Shown here piece after piece: positions 40,705 through 49,041 of a stretch of DNA of 64,000 nt. This DNA comes from Streptomyces sp. NBC_01214. Lineage in GTDB: Bacteria; Actinomycetota; Actinomycetes; Streptomycetales; Streptomycetaceae. A program made the translations under genes and the position numbers. A model generated the notes under the pieces. It was not told the origin of the DNA. It did not search any database and saw only the letters and a list, made by a program, of their open reading frames with translations. The stretch's first letter is position 1. Every line of letters begins with the position of its first letter. The DNA is taken from positions 766,501 through 830,500 of the forward strand of contig NZ_JAPEOS010000001.1 of the NCBI RefSeq assembly GCF_026340975.1. The letters are read 5' to 3'.

Positions 40705-40811
40705 GGGACCCAAGCCAACTGCTTCGAGTCCACTCCAGGCAAGAGCTGCCCGTGCAGCCGCCCGTTTGTGCGACAACGCGCATCGTCAAGACCGAGGCGT
40801 GGAGGCTTGAG

Positions 40812-41162
40812 ATGCTGCCGCAGTACCTCCAAGAACGGTGCCCGCGTCCACGGGCCCTACGAGGATTCGTGGACGGACCTGATCCGCAAGCACACGGCAG
40901 CAGGCGGGAGTATCGGCCGCGTGCACATCGTCACGCAGTCACTCTCGGACTACCTGCGCTTCGAGATCGAGCGGATGGGCCACTCCAGCCGGGAGTTGGC
41001 CGACAAGCTCGGCGAGCTGCGCAAGCGATCCGGTCTCTCCGGGGCCCGGGTCGCGGCGCGCTGCAACATGTCCCAGTCGAAGATCAGCCGGATCGAGAAC
41101 GGCAAGGTCCGGATCTCCTCGCGGAGATCTCGGCCCTGGCACGCATGGCGAACACCGCCGGA
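40812..41162 (+). pseudogene. Fused DUF6879/XRE regulator fragment
   Basis: One frame reads ARVHGPYEDSWTDLIRKHTA, then VHIVTQSLSDYLRFEIE, which resembles the end of a DUF6879 protein, and then RELADKLGELRKRSGLSGAR, VAARCNMSQSKISRIENGKV, an XRE helix-turn-helix. The XRE gene then jumps in another frame to LLAEISALARMANT, so about 20 codons are deleted, and there it passes into a reductase fragment. No complete gene remains. Confidence 0.7.
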
Positions 41163-41374
41163 CGCGCGCAGGTGCAGGCGTACGAGGACCTGCTGGACAA
41201 GCACGGCCTGGAGCCGGGCGAGGTCGGGCTGGCCTGGCTGCTGACGCGCCCCGGGGTCACCGGGCCGATCGTCGGGCCGCGCACGCAGGAGCAGCTCGAC
41301 TCGGCGCTGTGCGCGGTGGAGCTGGAGCTGCCGCAGGAGGTCCTGGGACGTCGCCGGAGGCCTTCGCCCGGTAG
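41163..41374 (+). pseudogene. Aldo/keto reductase C-terminal fragment
   Basis: Reads RAQVQAYEDLLDKHGLEPGE, VGLAWLLTRPGVTGPIVGPR, TQEQLDSALCAVELELPQEV, as in the intact reductase (about residues 250-310). A small deletion then shifts frame; the family ending survives as SPEAFAR and a TAG (41372-41374). This is the other end of the second reductase copy. Confidence 0.8.
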
Positions 41375-41397
41375 GTCCGGTCCGGGGTTACTAGGGG

Positions 41398-41487
41398 TTA
41401 CTGGCCGACGGCAGCCGCCACGGCCACGACGAGGAACATCAGCACGAGCACACCGGCCATCACACGGTTTCTGGTCTTGGGATCCAC
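41398..41487 (-). CDS. Small membrane peptide (29 aa)
   Basis: A GTG opens VDPKTRNRVMAGVLVLMFLV and the peptide ends VAVAAAVGQ: a short basic N terminus plus one membrane helix. Peptides of this kind are conserved in Streptomyces next to the 2'-5' RNA ligase-type gene and are often missed by gene finders. I see no strong ribosome-binding site, so confidence is moderate. The function is unknown. Confidence 0.55.
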   Translation of the reverse strand: MDPKTRNRVMAGVLVLMFLVVAVAAAVGQ

Positions 41488-41555
41488 CCATCGAGCGTAA
41501 CGCGGCCCGTCTGCCCTCCCGCACGCCCCCCGGTCCATGCCGGGGGAGTGCGGGT

Positions 41556-42110
41556 TCAGCCGCCGAGCTGCCAGGCCCCGACGGTCTCGTAGCGGGGCTG
41601 CTCGCCCGGCACTCCGCTGACGGGAAGGTTGCTGCGGACCAGGCTCAGGGTGTCGACCTGCCAGGCAGTGCCCTCGAAGTCCGCGAGGGCGTCCAGGTAG
41701 GGCCGCAGCGGGGTGGTGGCGCTGCGGTTGCGGGCCAAGGTGAGGTGCGGGTTGTACCGGCGGTGCTGCTCCATCGGTACGCCGGCCCGCCGGGCGGCGG
41801 CGTCGGCCCGCTCGGCGAGCATCTGCAGGGCGGCGAGCTCCCCGGCGGCGCCGGTCCACAGGGCGCGCTCCCCGAAGTGGCCGCAGCCGTGCAGCCGCAG
41901 GGCGAAGGGGGCGGTGCGGTGGGCGGCCCGCTCCAGACGGGCGTGCAGCTCCGGGAGCACCTCGTCCCGTACCTCGCCCATGAAGGCGAGCGTGAAGTGC
42001 CAGCCCGCTCGAGCGGTCCACGTCAGCCGGTCGTCGTGCAGGGGGTCGACGGCCCGGGCCAGCTCGGCGACGGCTGCCTCTGGTGGTAGGACGGCTGCGA
42101 ACAGTCTCAT
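41556..42110 (-). CDS. thpR: RNA 2',3'-cyclic phosphodiesterase (2'-5' RNA ligase family)
   Basis: A 184-residue protein of the 2H phosphoesterase superfamily. The two catalytic HxT motifs are present: HFTLAF (about residue 40) and HLTLAR (about 125). Members hydrolyse 2',3'-cyclic phosphate ends of RNA and can ligate tRNA halves by a 2'-5' bond in vitro; the in vivo target is uncertain. The start MRLFAAVLPPEAAVAELARA is typical. A dispersed hairpin element stands directly upstream of it, so its promoter must lie within or close to the element unless it is read through from the MFS gene. Confidence 0.92.
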   Translation of the reverse strand: MRLFAAVLPPEAAVAELARAVDPLHDDRLTWTARAGWHFTLAFMGEVRDEVLPELHARLERAAHRTAPFALRLHGCGHFGERALWTGAAGELAALQMLAERADAAARRAGVPMEQHRRYNPHLTLARNRSATTPLRPYLDALADFEGTAWQVDTLSLVRSNLPVSGVPGEQPRYETVGAWQLGG

Positions 42111-42131
42111 GCCGGTGAGCGTAGGCGCCTC

Positions 42132-42234
42132 GATCGCCGGCGGGGCTGAAGTGCAGCCTCGCCGGCGTTTGAGGCGCGGGTCCGGTCGGGTCCGGGCGGG
42201 GTCCGGCGGGGTCCGGGGCGGAGCTCCGGGAGGC
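42132..42234. repeat. Dispersed palindromic element, copy 6
   Basis: GATCGCCGGCGGGGCTGAAG faces GCAGCCTCGCCGGCGTTTGAGG (split), followed by tandem GGGTCCGG units and the hairpin part GGGGCGGAGCTCCGGG. It fills the gap between the MFS gene (42245) and the RNA ligase-type gene (42110), both on the minus strand. Confidence 0.8.
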
Positions 42235-42244
42235 CGGCCCCGGC

Positions 42245-43603
42245 TCAGGCCACCGTCACCAGTTCGCGGCGGGGCGCAACGGCCGGGACGAAGGTCACGC
42301 CGTGCCGGTCCACCCGCAGTCGGAGGTTGCCGACCCGGGCCAGGACCACCGCGATCGCGACCGACGCGGCCAGGGAGATCACCGCGCCCGAGGCCATGCC
42401 GATCCGGGCGCCGTAGGTGTCGGTGATCCAGCCCAGCAGCGGGGCGCCGAGCGGGGTGCCGCCGGTGAACACCATCATGAACAGGGCCATGACCCGGCCC
42501 CGCATCTCGGGGTCGGTCGCCATCTGCACGCTCGAGTTGGCGGTGACGTTGACCGTCAGGCCGAAGATCCCGATGGGCACGAGCAGGGCGGCGAACAGCA
42601 AGAAGCCGGGTGCGAAGGCGGTCACCAGGAGCAGGACCGAGAACAGCACGGCCGCGGCCACCAACACCCGCAGGCGGGAGTGTCCGCGCCGGGCCGCGAG
42701 CAGGGCGCCCACCAGGGAGCCGGCCGCGATCAGGGTGTTGAAGAGCCCGTAGGTGCCCGCGTCCCCGTGGAAGACGTCGCTGACGTAGGCCGAGAGCCAG
42801 ATCGGGAAGTTGAACCCGAAGGTGCCGATGAAGCCCACGAGCACGATCGGCCAGATCAGCTCCGGGCGGCCGGCGACGTAGCGCAGGCCTTCGCGCAGCT
42901 GCCCCTTGGCGCGGGGCCTCGGCTCGACCGGGTGCAGTTCGTCGGTGCGCATCAGCAGCAGGCCGGCGAGGGGCGCGGCGAAGGACAGCCCGTTCAGCAG
43001 GAAGGCCCAGCCGGAGCCGACGGCGGTGATCAGCACACCGGCGATCGCCGGGCCGACCAGCCGCGCGGACTGGAAGTTGGCGGAGTTCAGGCTGACGGCA
43101 TTGGCCACCTGGTCCTTGCCGACCATCTCGGAGACGAAGGTCTGGCGGGCCGGGTTGTCGACCACGGTGACCAGGCCGATCGCGAAGGCGGCGAGGTAGA
43201 CGTGCCACACCTGGACGTGTCCGGCCAGGGTGAGGACGGCGAGGGCGATGCCGGTCAGGCCCATCGCGCTCTGGGTGGCGAGGAGCAGCGGCCGCTTGGG
43301 CAGCCGGTCGGCGAGTACGCCGCCGTAGAGGCCGAACAGCAGCATCGGCAGGAACTGCAGGGCGATGGTGATGCCGACGGCTGAGGCGGAGCCCGTCAGC
43401 GAGAGGACCAGCCAGTCCTGGGCGATGCGCTGCATCCAGGTGCCCGTGTTGGAGACGACCTGGCCGGTGGCGAAGAGCCGGTAGTTCCGGATCTTCAGCG
43501 AGCTGAACATGGAGCCCTTGCCCGCGGGTGCCGCGGTGCGCGCGGCGGTAGGTGTGGTGGATATGTGGCCGGGTGCGGAGTCTGCTCCGGTTCCCGTACT
43601 CAA
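42245..43603 (-). CDS. MFS exporter (DHA3/EntS-like), marR operon
   Basis: A 452-residue, about 12-helix transporter of the DHA3 type: MFSSLKIRNYRLFATGQVVS, NTGTWMQRIAQDWLVLSLTG, GLYGGVLADRLPKRPLLLAT and FVSEMVGKDQVANAVSLNSA are typical. I chose the TTG at 43603, since AGGAGG stands eight bases upstream; the frame before it is not gene-like. It starts 26 bases after the marR stop, and the two form an operon of the usual MarR-exporter type. The likely substrate is a toxic small molecule or a siderophore, and remains unknown. Confidence 0.9.
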   Translation of the reverse strand: MSTGTGADSAPGHISTTPTAARTAAPAGKGSMFSSLKIRNYRLFATGQVVSNTGTWMQRIAQDWLVLSLTGSASAVGITIALQFLPMLLFGLYGGVLADRLPKRPLLLATQSAMGLTGIALAVLTLAGHVQVWHVYLAAFAIGLVTVVDNPARQTFVSEMVGKDQVANAVSLNSANFQSARLVGPAIAGVLITAVGSGWAFLLNGLSFAAPLAGLLLMRTDELHPVEPRPRAKGQLREGLRYVAGRPELIWPIVLVGFIGTFGFNFPIWLSAYVSDVFHGDAGTYGLFNTLIAAGSLVGALLAARRGHSRLRVLVAAAVLFSVLLLVTAFAPGFLLFAALLVPIGIFGLTVNVTANSSVQMATDPEMRGRVMALFMMVFTGGTPLGAPLLGWITDTYGARIGMASGAVISLAASVAIAVVLARVGNLRLRVDRHGVTFVPAVAPRRELVTVA

Positions 43604-43629
43604 AAGCGTTCGCCTCCTGGCGTCGTTCC

Positions 43630-44067
43630 TTACAGGTGCGCGAGCTTCTCCAGGACGGGTGCGGCCGCGCGGAGCTTGGCCCATTCGTCCTCGGTCAGCT
43701 CGGCCGCGAGCCCGGCCAGGAAGGCGTTGCGCTTGCGGCGGCTCTCTTCGAGCATCGCTTCGGCCTCCTCCGTCTGGCGGACCACCTTCTGGCGGCGGTC
43801 GTCGGGGTGCGGTTCCAGCGTGACCAGTCCCTTGGCTTCCAGCAACGCGACAATGCGCGTCATCGACGGCGGCTGGACGTGCTCCCGCCGTGCGAGCTCG
43901 CCGGGTGTGGCCTGGCCGCAGCGGGCGAGGGTGCCGAGGACCGACATCTCGGTCGGGCTCAGCGACTCGTCGACGCGCTGGTGCTTCAGGCGTCGCCCCA
44001 GCCGCATCACGGCGGAGCGGAGGTCGTTCACGGCGGCTGCGTCGTCGCCATGGGAAAGGTCATGCAT
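43630..44067 (-). CDS. MarR-family transcriptional regulator
   Basis: A 145-residue winged-helix repressor. LSPTEMSVLGTLARCGQATP, GELARREHVQPPSMTRIVAL (recognition helix) and the wing LVTLEPHPDDRRQKVVRQT are clear. The ATG at 44067 lies seven bases from TATTCT on the minus strand, so its mRNA may be leaderless; ATG 44085 is an alternative. It heads an operon with an MFS exporter, and a palindromic site in its promoter suggests autorepression relieved by the exported compound. Confidence 0.92.
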   Translation of the reverse strand: MHDLSHGDDAAAVNDLRSAVMRLGRRLKHQRVDESLSPTEMSVLGTLARCGQATPGELARREHVQPPSMTRIVALLEAKGLVTLEPHPDDRRQKVVRQTEEAEAMLEESRRKRNAFLAGLAAELTEDEWAKLRAAAPVLEKLAHL

Positions 44068-44070
44068 GTA

Positions 44071-44097
44071 CTTAGAATAACTCATTACTCTCTCTAA
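44071..44097 (-). promoter_or_regulatory. marR promoter and operator
   Basis: CTTAGA (44071-44076) pairs with TCTAAG (44093-44098) as an outer inverted repeat around AATAACTCATTACTC. On the minus strand TATTCT (44074-44079) is a likely -10, with the ATG seven bases on. The -35 is poor, as often at activator- or repressor-controlled promoters. Confidence 0.5.
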
Positions 44098-44196
44098 GGA
44101 AAACCGGTTTCAGGCATACCCCGGGGGTCACTCGTACGGGTGAGTCGGCGGCTGAAAGCCACCCGCGTACGCGTCCTGTGCCCCGACTCTTTCGGC

Positions 44197-44379
44197 ATGG
44201 GGACACATGTGCTGAGCATGCGCATAGACGGGGAGCTCCTCGACAGGCTCCGGATCCACGCCGCCAAACGCGGAATGAGCGTCCAGGACTATGTGGTCCG
44301 GACGCTCATTCGCGATGACTTCGACGAGCGCTTCAAGGCGGCCGTCGACGAGACAGAGAAGTTCTACGGGCTGACGTGA
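44197..44379 (+). CDS. Ribbon-helix-helix-like small protein (60 aa)
   Basis: MGTHVLSMRIDGELLDRLRI, HAAKRGMSVQDYVVRTLIRD is the strand-helix-helix pattern of RHH (Arc/MetJ-type) DNA-binding proteins, followed by a short tail. RHH proteins are often antitoxins, but no toxin gene adjoins: the next gene converges from the other strand one base after its stop. It may be a solitary regulator. The upstream in-frame codons from 44140 are less plausible. No clear ribosome-binding site. Confidence 0.75.
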   Translation: MGTHVLSMRIDGELLDRLRIHAAKRGMSVQDYVVRTLIRDDFDERFKAAVDETEKFYGLT

Positions 44380-44380
44380 G

Positions 44381-45844
44381 CTACTGGGCGAGGCCGAGGG
44401 CGGGCATCGCGTAGTAGAAGACGAACACCGCCGACACCACGTACATGGCCACCGGGACCCCGCGGCCCCGGCCGGTCGCCAGACGCAGTGCGCAGAAGCT
44501 CACGAAGCCGATGCCGATGCCGTTGGTGATCGAGTAGGTGAAGGGCATCATCACCATGGCCAGGAAGGCCGGGACGGCGATGGTGAAGTCGCTCCAGTCG
44601 ATGTCCTTGACCGAGCCCGCCAGGATCAGGAAGCCGACCGCCACGAGCGCCGGGGTGGCCGCCTGGGACGGGACCATGGTGGCGAGCGGGGTGAGGAACA
44701 GCGCCACGGAGAAGAGGCCGCCCGTCACGACGTTCGCCAGACCCGTACGGGCGCCCTCGCCGACCCCGGCCGTGGACTCCACGAAGCAGGTGGTCGCGGA
44801 GGAGGAGGTGGCGCCGCCCGAGGCGACCGCCAGGCCGTCGACCAGCAGGACCCGGTTGATCCCGGGGAACTCGCCGGTCTTCTTGTCGATCAGCTTCGCC
44901 TCGTCGCCGACGCCGAGGATCGTGCCCATGGCGTCGAAGAAGCAGGACAGCAGCACGGTGAAGACGAAGAGGACGCCGGTGAGCATCCCGACCTGGTCGA
45001 AGCCGCCGAACAGGCTGACCTCGCCGACGAGCCCGAAGTCGGGCATGGCCACCGGGTTGCCGGGCCACTCGGGGACCGTGAGGCCCCAGCCCGAGTCGGG
45101 CACCTTCGCGACCAGCTGGACCACGACGGCGAGGACGGTCATGGCCACGATGGAGATCAGGATCGCGCCCGGGACCTTGCGGATCAGCAGGGCGAGGGTG
45201 AGCAGCACGCCGATCACGAAGATCAGGACCGGCCAGCCGTCCAGGTGACCGGTGGCGCCGAGCTGGAGCGGGACCGTGGTGTGCGCGACGTCCGGGATGC
45301 GGGAGACGAAGCCCGCGTCCACCAGGCCGATCAGCATGATGAACAGGCCGATGCCGATGGCGATGCCCTTGCGCAGGCCGAGCGGCACGGCGCTCATGAC
45401 CCGCTCGCGCAGGCCGGTGGCGACCAGCAGCATCACCACGAAGCCGGCCAGGACCACCATGCCCATGGCGTCGGGCCAGCTCATGCGCGGGGCGAGCTGG
45501 AGCGCGACGACCGTGTTCACGCCGAGGCCGGCGGCGAGCGCGATCGGGACGTTGCCGATGACACCCATGAGGAGGGTGGTGAAGGCCGCCGTCAGGGCGG
45601 TGGCCGTCACGAGCTGGCCGTTGTCGAGTTGGTGCCCGTACATGTCCTTCGCGCTGCCCAGGATGATCGGGTTCAGCACGATGATGTAGGCCATGGCGAA
45701 GAAGGTCGCGAAGCCGCCGCGGACCTCGCGGGCGACGGTCGAGCCGCGCTCGGAGATCTTGAAGTAGCGGTCCAGCGAGCCGGACGGATCCTGGGGGGAA
45801 GGCTCCGGGGCGGTGGCTACGGGGGCGGGGGCCGGGGTACTCAT
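44381..45844 (-). CDS. NCS2-family purine permease (AzgA/GhxP type)
   Basis: A 487-residue, 14-helix transporter for guanine, hypoxanthine or adenine driven by protons. YFKISERGSTVAREVRGGFA, TFFAMAYIIVLNPIILG, GLGVNTVVALQLAPRMSW, SCFFDAMGTILGVGDEAKLI and SSSATTCFVESTAGVGEGAR are the AzgA-type signatures. The start ATG has GAGGA five bases upstream. It is divergent from a DUF2530 gene, which is its usual neighbour in Streptomyces. The particular purine is not told by sequence. Confidence 0.93.
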   Translation of the reverse strand: MSTPAPAPVATAPEPSPQDPSGSLDRYFKISERGSTVAREVRGGFATFFAMAYIIVLNPIILGSAKDMYGHQLDNGQLVTATALTAAFTTLLMGVIGNVPIALAAGLGVNTVVALQLAPRMSWPDAMGMVVLAGFVVMLLVATGLRERVMSAVPLGLRKGIAIGIGLFIMLIGLVDAGFVSRIPDVAHTTVPLQLGATGHLDGWPVLIFVIGVLLTLALLIRKVPGAILISIVAMTVLAVVVQLVAKVPDSGWGLTVPEWPGNPVAMPDFGLVGEVSLFGGFDQVGMLTGVLFVFTVLLSCFFDAMGTILGVGDEAKLIDKKTGEFPGINRVLLVDGLAVASGGATSSSATTCFVESTAGVGEGARTGLANVVTGGLFSVALFLTPLATMVPSQAATPALVAVGFLILAGSVKDIDWSDFTIAVPAFLAMVMMPFTYSITNGIGIGFVSFCALRLATGRGRGVPVAMYVVSAVFVFYYAMPALGLAQ

Positions 45845-45972
45845 ACGGTCCTCATTGGGTGGTTCATACGAAGAAAATGGGCCGCGCCCAAACCGTTTCA
45901 GTATGAACACATGAACGAAAGGGCGTCCATCTCCGCGCGTAGATGCCATTTCCCGCCGCCTAGACTTGCCGC

Positions 45973-46269
45973 ATGGCGAAATGGATTGCGAAGCACGAGG
46001 CGCCCGAGCCCCTGGAGGGCCCCGTCGTCGCCACCGTCACGGGTGGCACGATCCTGTGGTTCGCCCTCTTCCTGGTCCAGCTGCCCTTCTACGGGTGGTT
46101 CGCCGACCGGGGCCAGCTGTGGTGGGTCTGGACCTGCGCGGCCGGTGGCTTCCTCGGCCTGATCGGCATCTGGTACGTCCGCGGCCGCGACGCGGCGCTC
46201 GCGCGTCACGCCGAAGCCGCTGCGCGGGCCGAGCGGGACGGGCAGGCAGGCTCGGGACCGCAGGCCTAG
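45973..46269 (+). CDS. DUF2530 membrane protein
   Basis: A 98-residue protein with two membrane helices: GGTILWFALFLVQLPFYGWF and WWVWTCAAGGFLGLIGIWYV, then a charged tail (RGRDAALARHAEAAARAERD). This is the DUF2530 family, found next to NCS2 purine permeases in actinobacteria; its function is unknown. The ATG is clear, with no strong ribosome-binding site. The 266 bases that follow have no gene I can support. Confidence 0.9.
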   Translation: MAKWIAKHEAPEPLEGPVVATVTGGTILWFALFLVQLPFYGWFADRGQLWWVWTCAAGGFLGLIGIWYVRGRDAALARHAEAAARAERDGQAGSGPQA

Positions 46270-46535
46270 GTGCACTAGCGGCCGCGTGGGCGCGGGTCCG
46301 GTGGCTCCGCGGTGGGGCGGTGCCTCTCCGGGGCGTCTCCTCGGCTCGCGAACCCCTGACCGGGTCGGCCCGTGGTTCGGCGGTGGGTTCGCTCGGCCTG
46401 CGGGGACATCCCGGAGCGTCCCCGCCCCACGGCACGGCGCACGGCGATACCAGGGGACGATTCGGGTCATCCTGAGGTCTGATCTTCGGACTTTTCGGCG
46501 GGTGAACCGAAAGAACCCCGCTTAACGTCGAAAGC

Positions 46536-49001
46536 ATGACGCAGCGGGCTGGAACCGAATCCGACGGGCCGGAGCCGGGTGGCAGGACGGCCGCCCCCGC
46601 CATCGACGCGGGAGCGGAGCTGGACCCCGTACACCCGGTGCGACCGCCCGCGCCCCGGTTCAAGCCGGGCGGGCTGAGCACCGCCGAGGTCGCCGAGCGC
46701 GTCGCGCGGGGCGAGGTCAACGACGTTCCCGTCCGGAGCAGCCGCTCCACCACCGACATCGTCCGCGCCAACGTCTTCACCCGGTTCAACGCGATCATCG
46801 GCGTGCTCTGGGCGATCATGCTCGTCGTCGCACCGATCCAGGACAGCCTCTTCGGCTTCGTGATCGTCGCGAACACCGGCATCGGCATCATCCAGGAACT
46901 GCGCGCGAAGAAGACCCTCGACAGCCTCGCCGTCATCGGCGAGGTCAAACCCAGCGTGCGCCGCGACGGCCGGACCGCCGAGATCTCCACCTCCGAGATC
47001 GTCCTCGGCGACGTCATCGAACTCGGCCCCGGCGACAAGGTCGTCGTCGACGGGGCCGTCGGCGAGGCCGACGGCCTGGAGATCGACGAATCCCTGCTCA
47101 CCGGCGAGGCCGACCCCGTCCTGAAGAAGCCCGGCGATCCGGTCATGTCCGGCTCCTTCGTCGTCGCCGGCGGCGGCGCCTTCACCGCCACCAAGGTCGG
47201 CCGCGAGGCCTACGCCGCCCAGTTGGCCGAAGAAGCCTCCCGCTTCACGCTCGTCCACTCCGAGCTGCGCTCCGGCATCTCCACCATCCTCAAGTACGTC
47301 ACCTGGATGATGATCCCGACCTCGATCGGCCTGATCATCAGCCAGCTCCTCGTCAAGGACAACAACCTCAAGGACTCCATCGCCCGGACCGTCGGCGGCA
47401 TCGTCCCGATGATCCCCGAGGGGCTCGTCCTGCTCACCTCCGTGGCCTTCGCGATCGGCGTCATCCGGCTCGGCCGCAAGCAGTGCCTGGTCCAGGAGCT
47501 CCCCGCCATCGAAGGCCTGGCCCGCGTCGACGTGGTCTGCCTCGACAAGACCGGCACCCTCACCGAGGGCGGCATGGACGTCACCGAGCTGCGCCCCCTC
47601 GGCGGCGCCGAGCCGGCGTACGTCAAGAAGGTGCTCGGCGCCCTCGGGGAGTCCGACCCGCGCCCCAACGCCAGCCTCCAGGCGATCATCGACGCCTACC
47701 CCGACATGGCGGAGTGGCGCTGCACCGAGTCCCTGCCCTTCTCCTCCGCCCGCAAGTACAGCGGCGCCAGCTTCAGCGAGGGCGACGGGGAGAACAACAC
47801 CTGGCTGCTCGGCGCACCCGACGTGCTGCTCCCCGCCGGGGACCCGGCCCTCGACGAGATCAACGACCTCAACGAGCAGGGACTACGGGTCCTGCTGCTG
47901 GCCCGCTCCGCCCGCGAACTCGACGACGCGGCCGTCGCCACCGGGGTCCGGCCGACCGCCCTGGTCGTCCTGGAACAGCGCCTGCGCCCCGACGCCGCCG
48001 ACACCCTGCGCTACTTCGAGGACCAGGACGTCAGGGCGAAGGTCATCTCCGGCGACAACGCGGTCTCCGTCGGCGCGGTCGCCGGCAAACTGGGTCTGCC
48101 CGGCGCCGAGAACACCGTGGACGCCCGGAAGCTCCCCGCCGACCAGGCCGGCATGGCGAAGGTCCTCGACGAGAACTCGGTCTTCGGACGGGTCAGCCCG
48201 CAGCAGAAGCGGGACATGGTGGGAGCCCTCCAGTCCAAGGGCCACACGGTCGCCATGACGGGCGACGGAGTCAACGACGTGCTCGCCCTCAAGGACGCGG
48301 ACATCGGCGTCAGCATGGGCTCGGGCTCGGAGGCGACCAAGGCGGTGGCCCAGATCGTCCTCCTCAACAACAGCTTCTCGACCCTGCCCTCGGTGGTCGC
48401 CGAGGGCCGCCGGGTCATCGGCAACATCACCCGCGTGGCCACCCTCTTCCTCACGAAGACGGTCTACTCGGTGCTGCTGGCCATCCTGGTGGTCTGCTCG
48501 CAGGTCGAGTACCCCTTCCTGCCCCGCCACCTGACGCTGCTGTCCACGCTCACCATCGGCATCCCGGCCTTCTTCCTGGCCCTGGCCCCGAACAAGGAGC
48601 GCGCGAAACCGCACTTCGTGAAGCGGGTCATGCGGTACGCGATCCCCGGCGGCGCCATCGCGGCCGTGGCCACCTTCGTCTCGTACCTGATCGCCCGCCA
48701 CCACTACACGGGCCAGGGAGCCCTCGAAGCCGAGTCCAGCGCGGCCACGCTGACGCTGTTCCTGACGTCCATGTGGGTACTGGCGATCATCGCCCGCCCC
48801 TACACGTGGTGGCGGGTGGCCCTGGTCGGCGCGATGGGCGGGGCGTTCCTGATCGTCCTCGTCGTGCCGTGGCTACAGGACTTCTTCCAGCTCAAGCTGG
48901 TGGGCGTCACGGTGCCGTGGATCGCGGTGGCCGTCGCCGTGGGCGCGGCCGCCCTGATCGAGTTCACCTTCAGGTGGGTCGACCGCAAGTTCCCGGCCTG
49001 A
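46536..49001 (+). CDS. ctpE: Cation-translocating P-type ATPase (CtpE-like)
   Basis: An 821-residue ATP-driven ion pump. The phosphorylation site is CLDKTGTLTEGG (Asp337), the actuator motif LTGEAD, the hinge TGDGVNDVLALKDADIGV (about residue 575), and the ion-site helix M4 has VPMIPEGLVLLTSVAFAIGV. The PEGL motif and QCLVQELPAIEGLARVDVVC match the mycobacterial CtpE group, which takes up calcium. The N-terminal 50 residues are disordered. About ten membrane helices are evident. It is probably monocistronic. Ion specificity is inferred from family. Confidence 0.92.
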   Translation: MTQRAGTESDGPEPGGRTAAPAIDAGAELDPVHPVRPPAPRFKPGGLSTAEVAERVARGEVNDVPVRSSRSTTDIVRANVFTRFNAIIGVLWAIMLVVAPIQDSLFGFVIVANTGIGIIQELRAKKTLDSLAVIGEVKPSVRRDGRTAEISTSEIVLGDVIELGPGDKVVVDGAVGEADGLEIDESLLTGEADPVLKKPGDPVMSGSFVVAGGGAFTATKVGREAYAAQLAEEASRFTLVHSELRSGISTILKYVTWMMIPTSIGLIISQLLVKDNNLKDSIARTVGGIVPMIPEGLVLLTSVAFAIGVIRLGRKQCLVQELPAIEGLARVDVVCLDKTGTLTEGGMDVTELRPLGGAEPAYVKKVLGALGESDPRPNASLQAIIDAYPDMAEWRCTESLPFSSARKYSGASFSEGDGENNTWLLGAPDVLLPAGDPALDEINDLNEQGLRVLLLARSARELDDAAVATGVRPTALVVLEQRLRPDAADTLRYFEDQDVRAKVISGDNAVSVGAVAGKLGLPGAENTVDARKLPADQAGMAKVLDENSVFGRVSPQQKRDMVGALQSKGHTVAMTGDGVNDVLALKDADIGVSMGSGSEATKAVAQIVLLNNSFSTLPSVVAEGRRVIGNITRVATLFLTKTVYSVLLAILVVCSQVEYPFLPRHLTLLSTLTIGIPAFFLALAPNKERAKPHFVKRVMRYAIPGGAIAAVATFVSYLIARHHYTGQGALEAESSAATLTLFLTSMWVLAIIARPYTWWRVALVGAMGGAFLIVLVVPWLQDFFQLKLVGVTVPWIAVAVAVGAAALIEFTFRWVDRKFPA

Positions 49002-49041
49002 CCGGGACCGGTCCGGGCCCAAGCCCAAGCCCAAGCCCGGG

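Noticed and set aside
44197..45844. Toxin-antitoxin module with the RHH protein
   Set aside because: The only adjacent gene is a convergent purine permease, so there is no toxin candidate.
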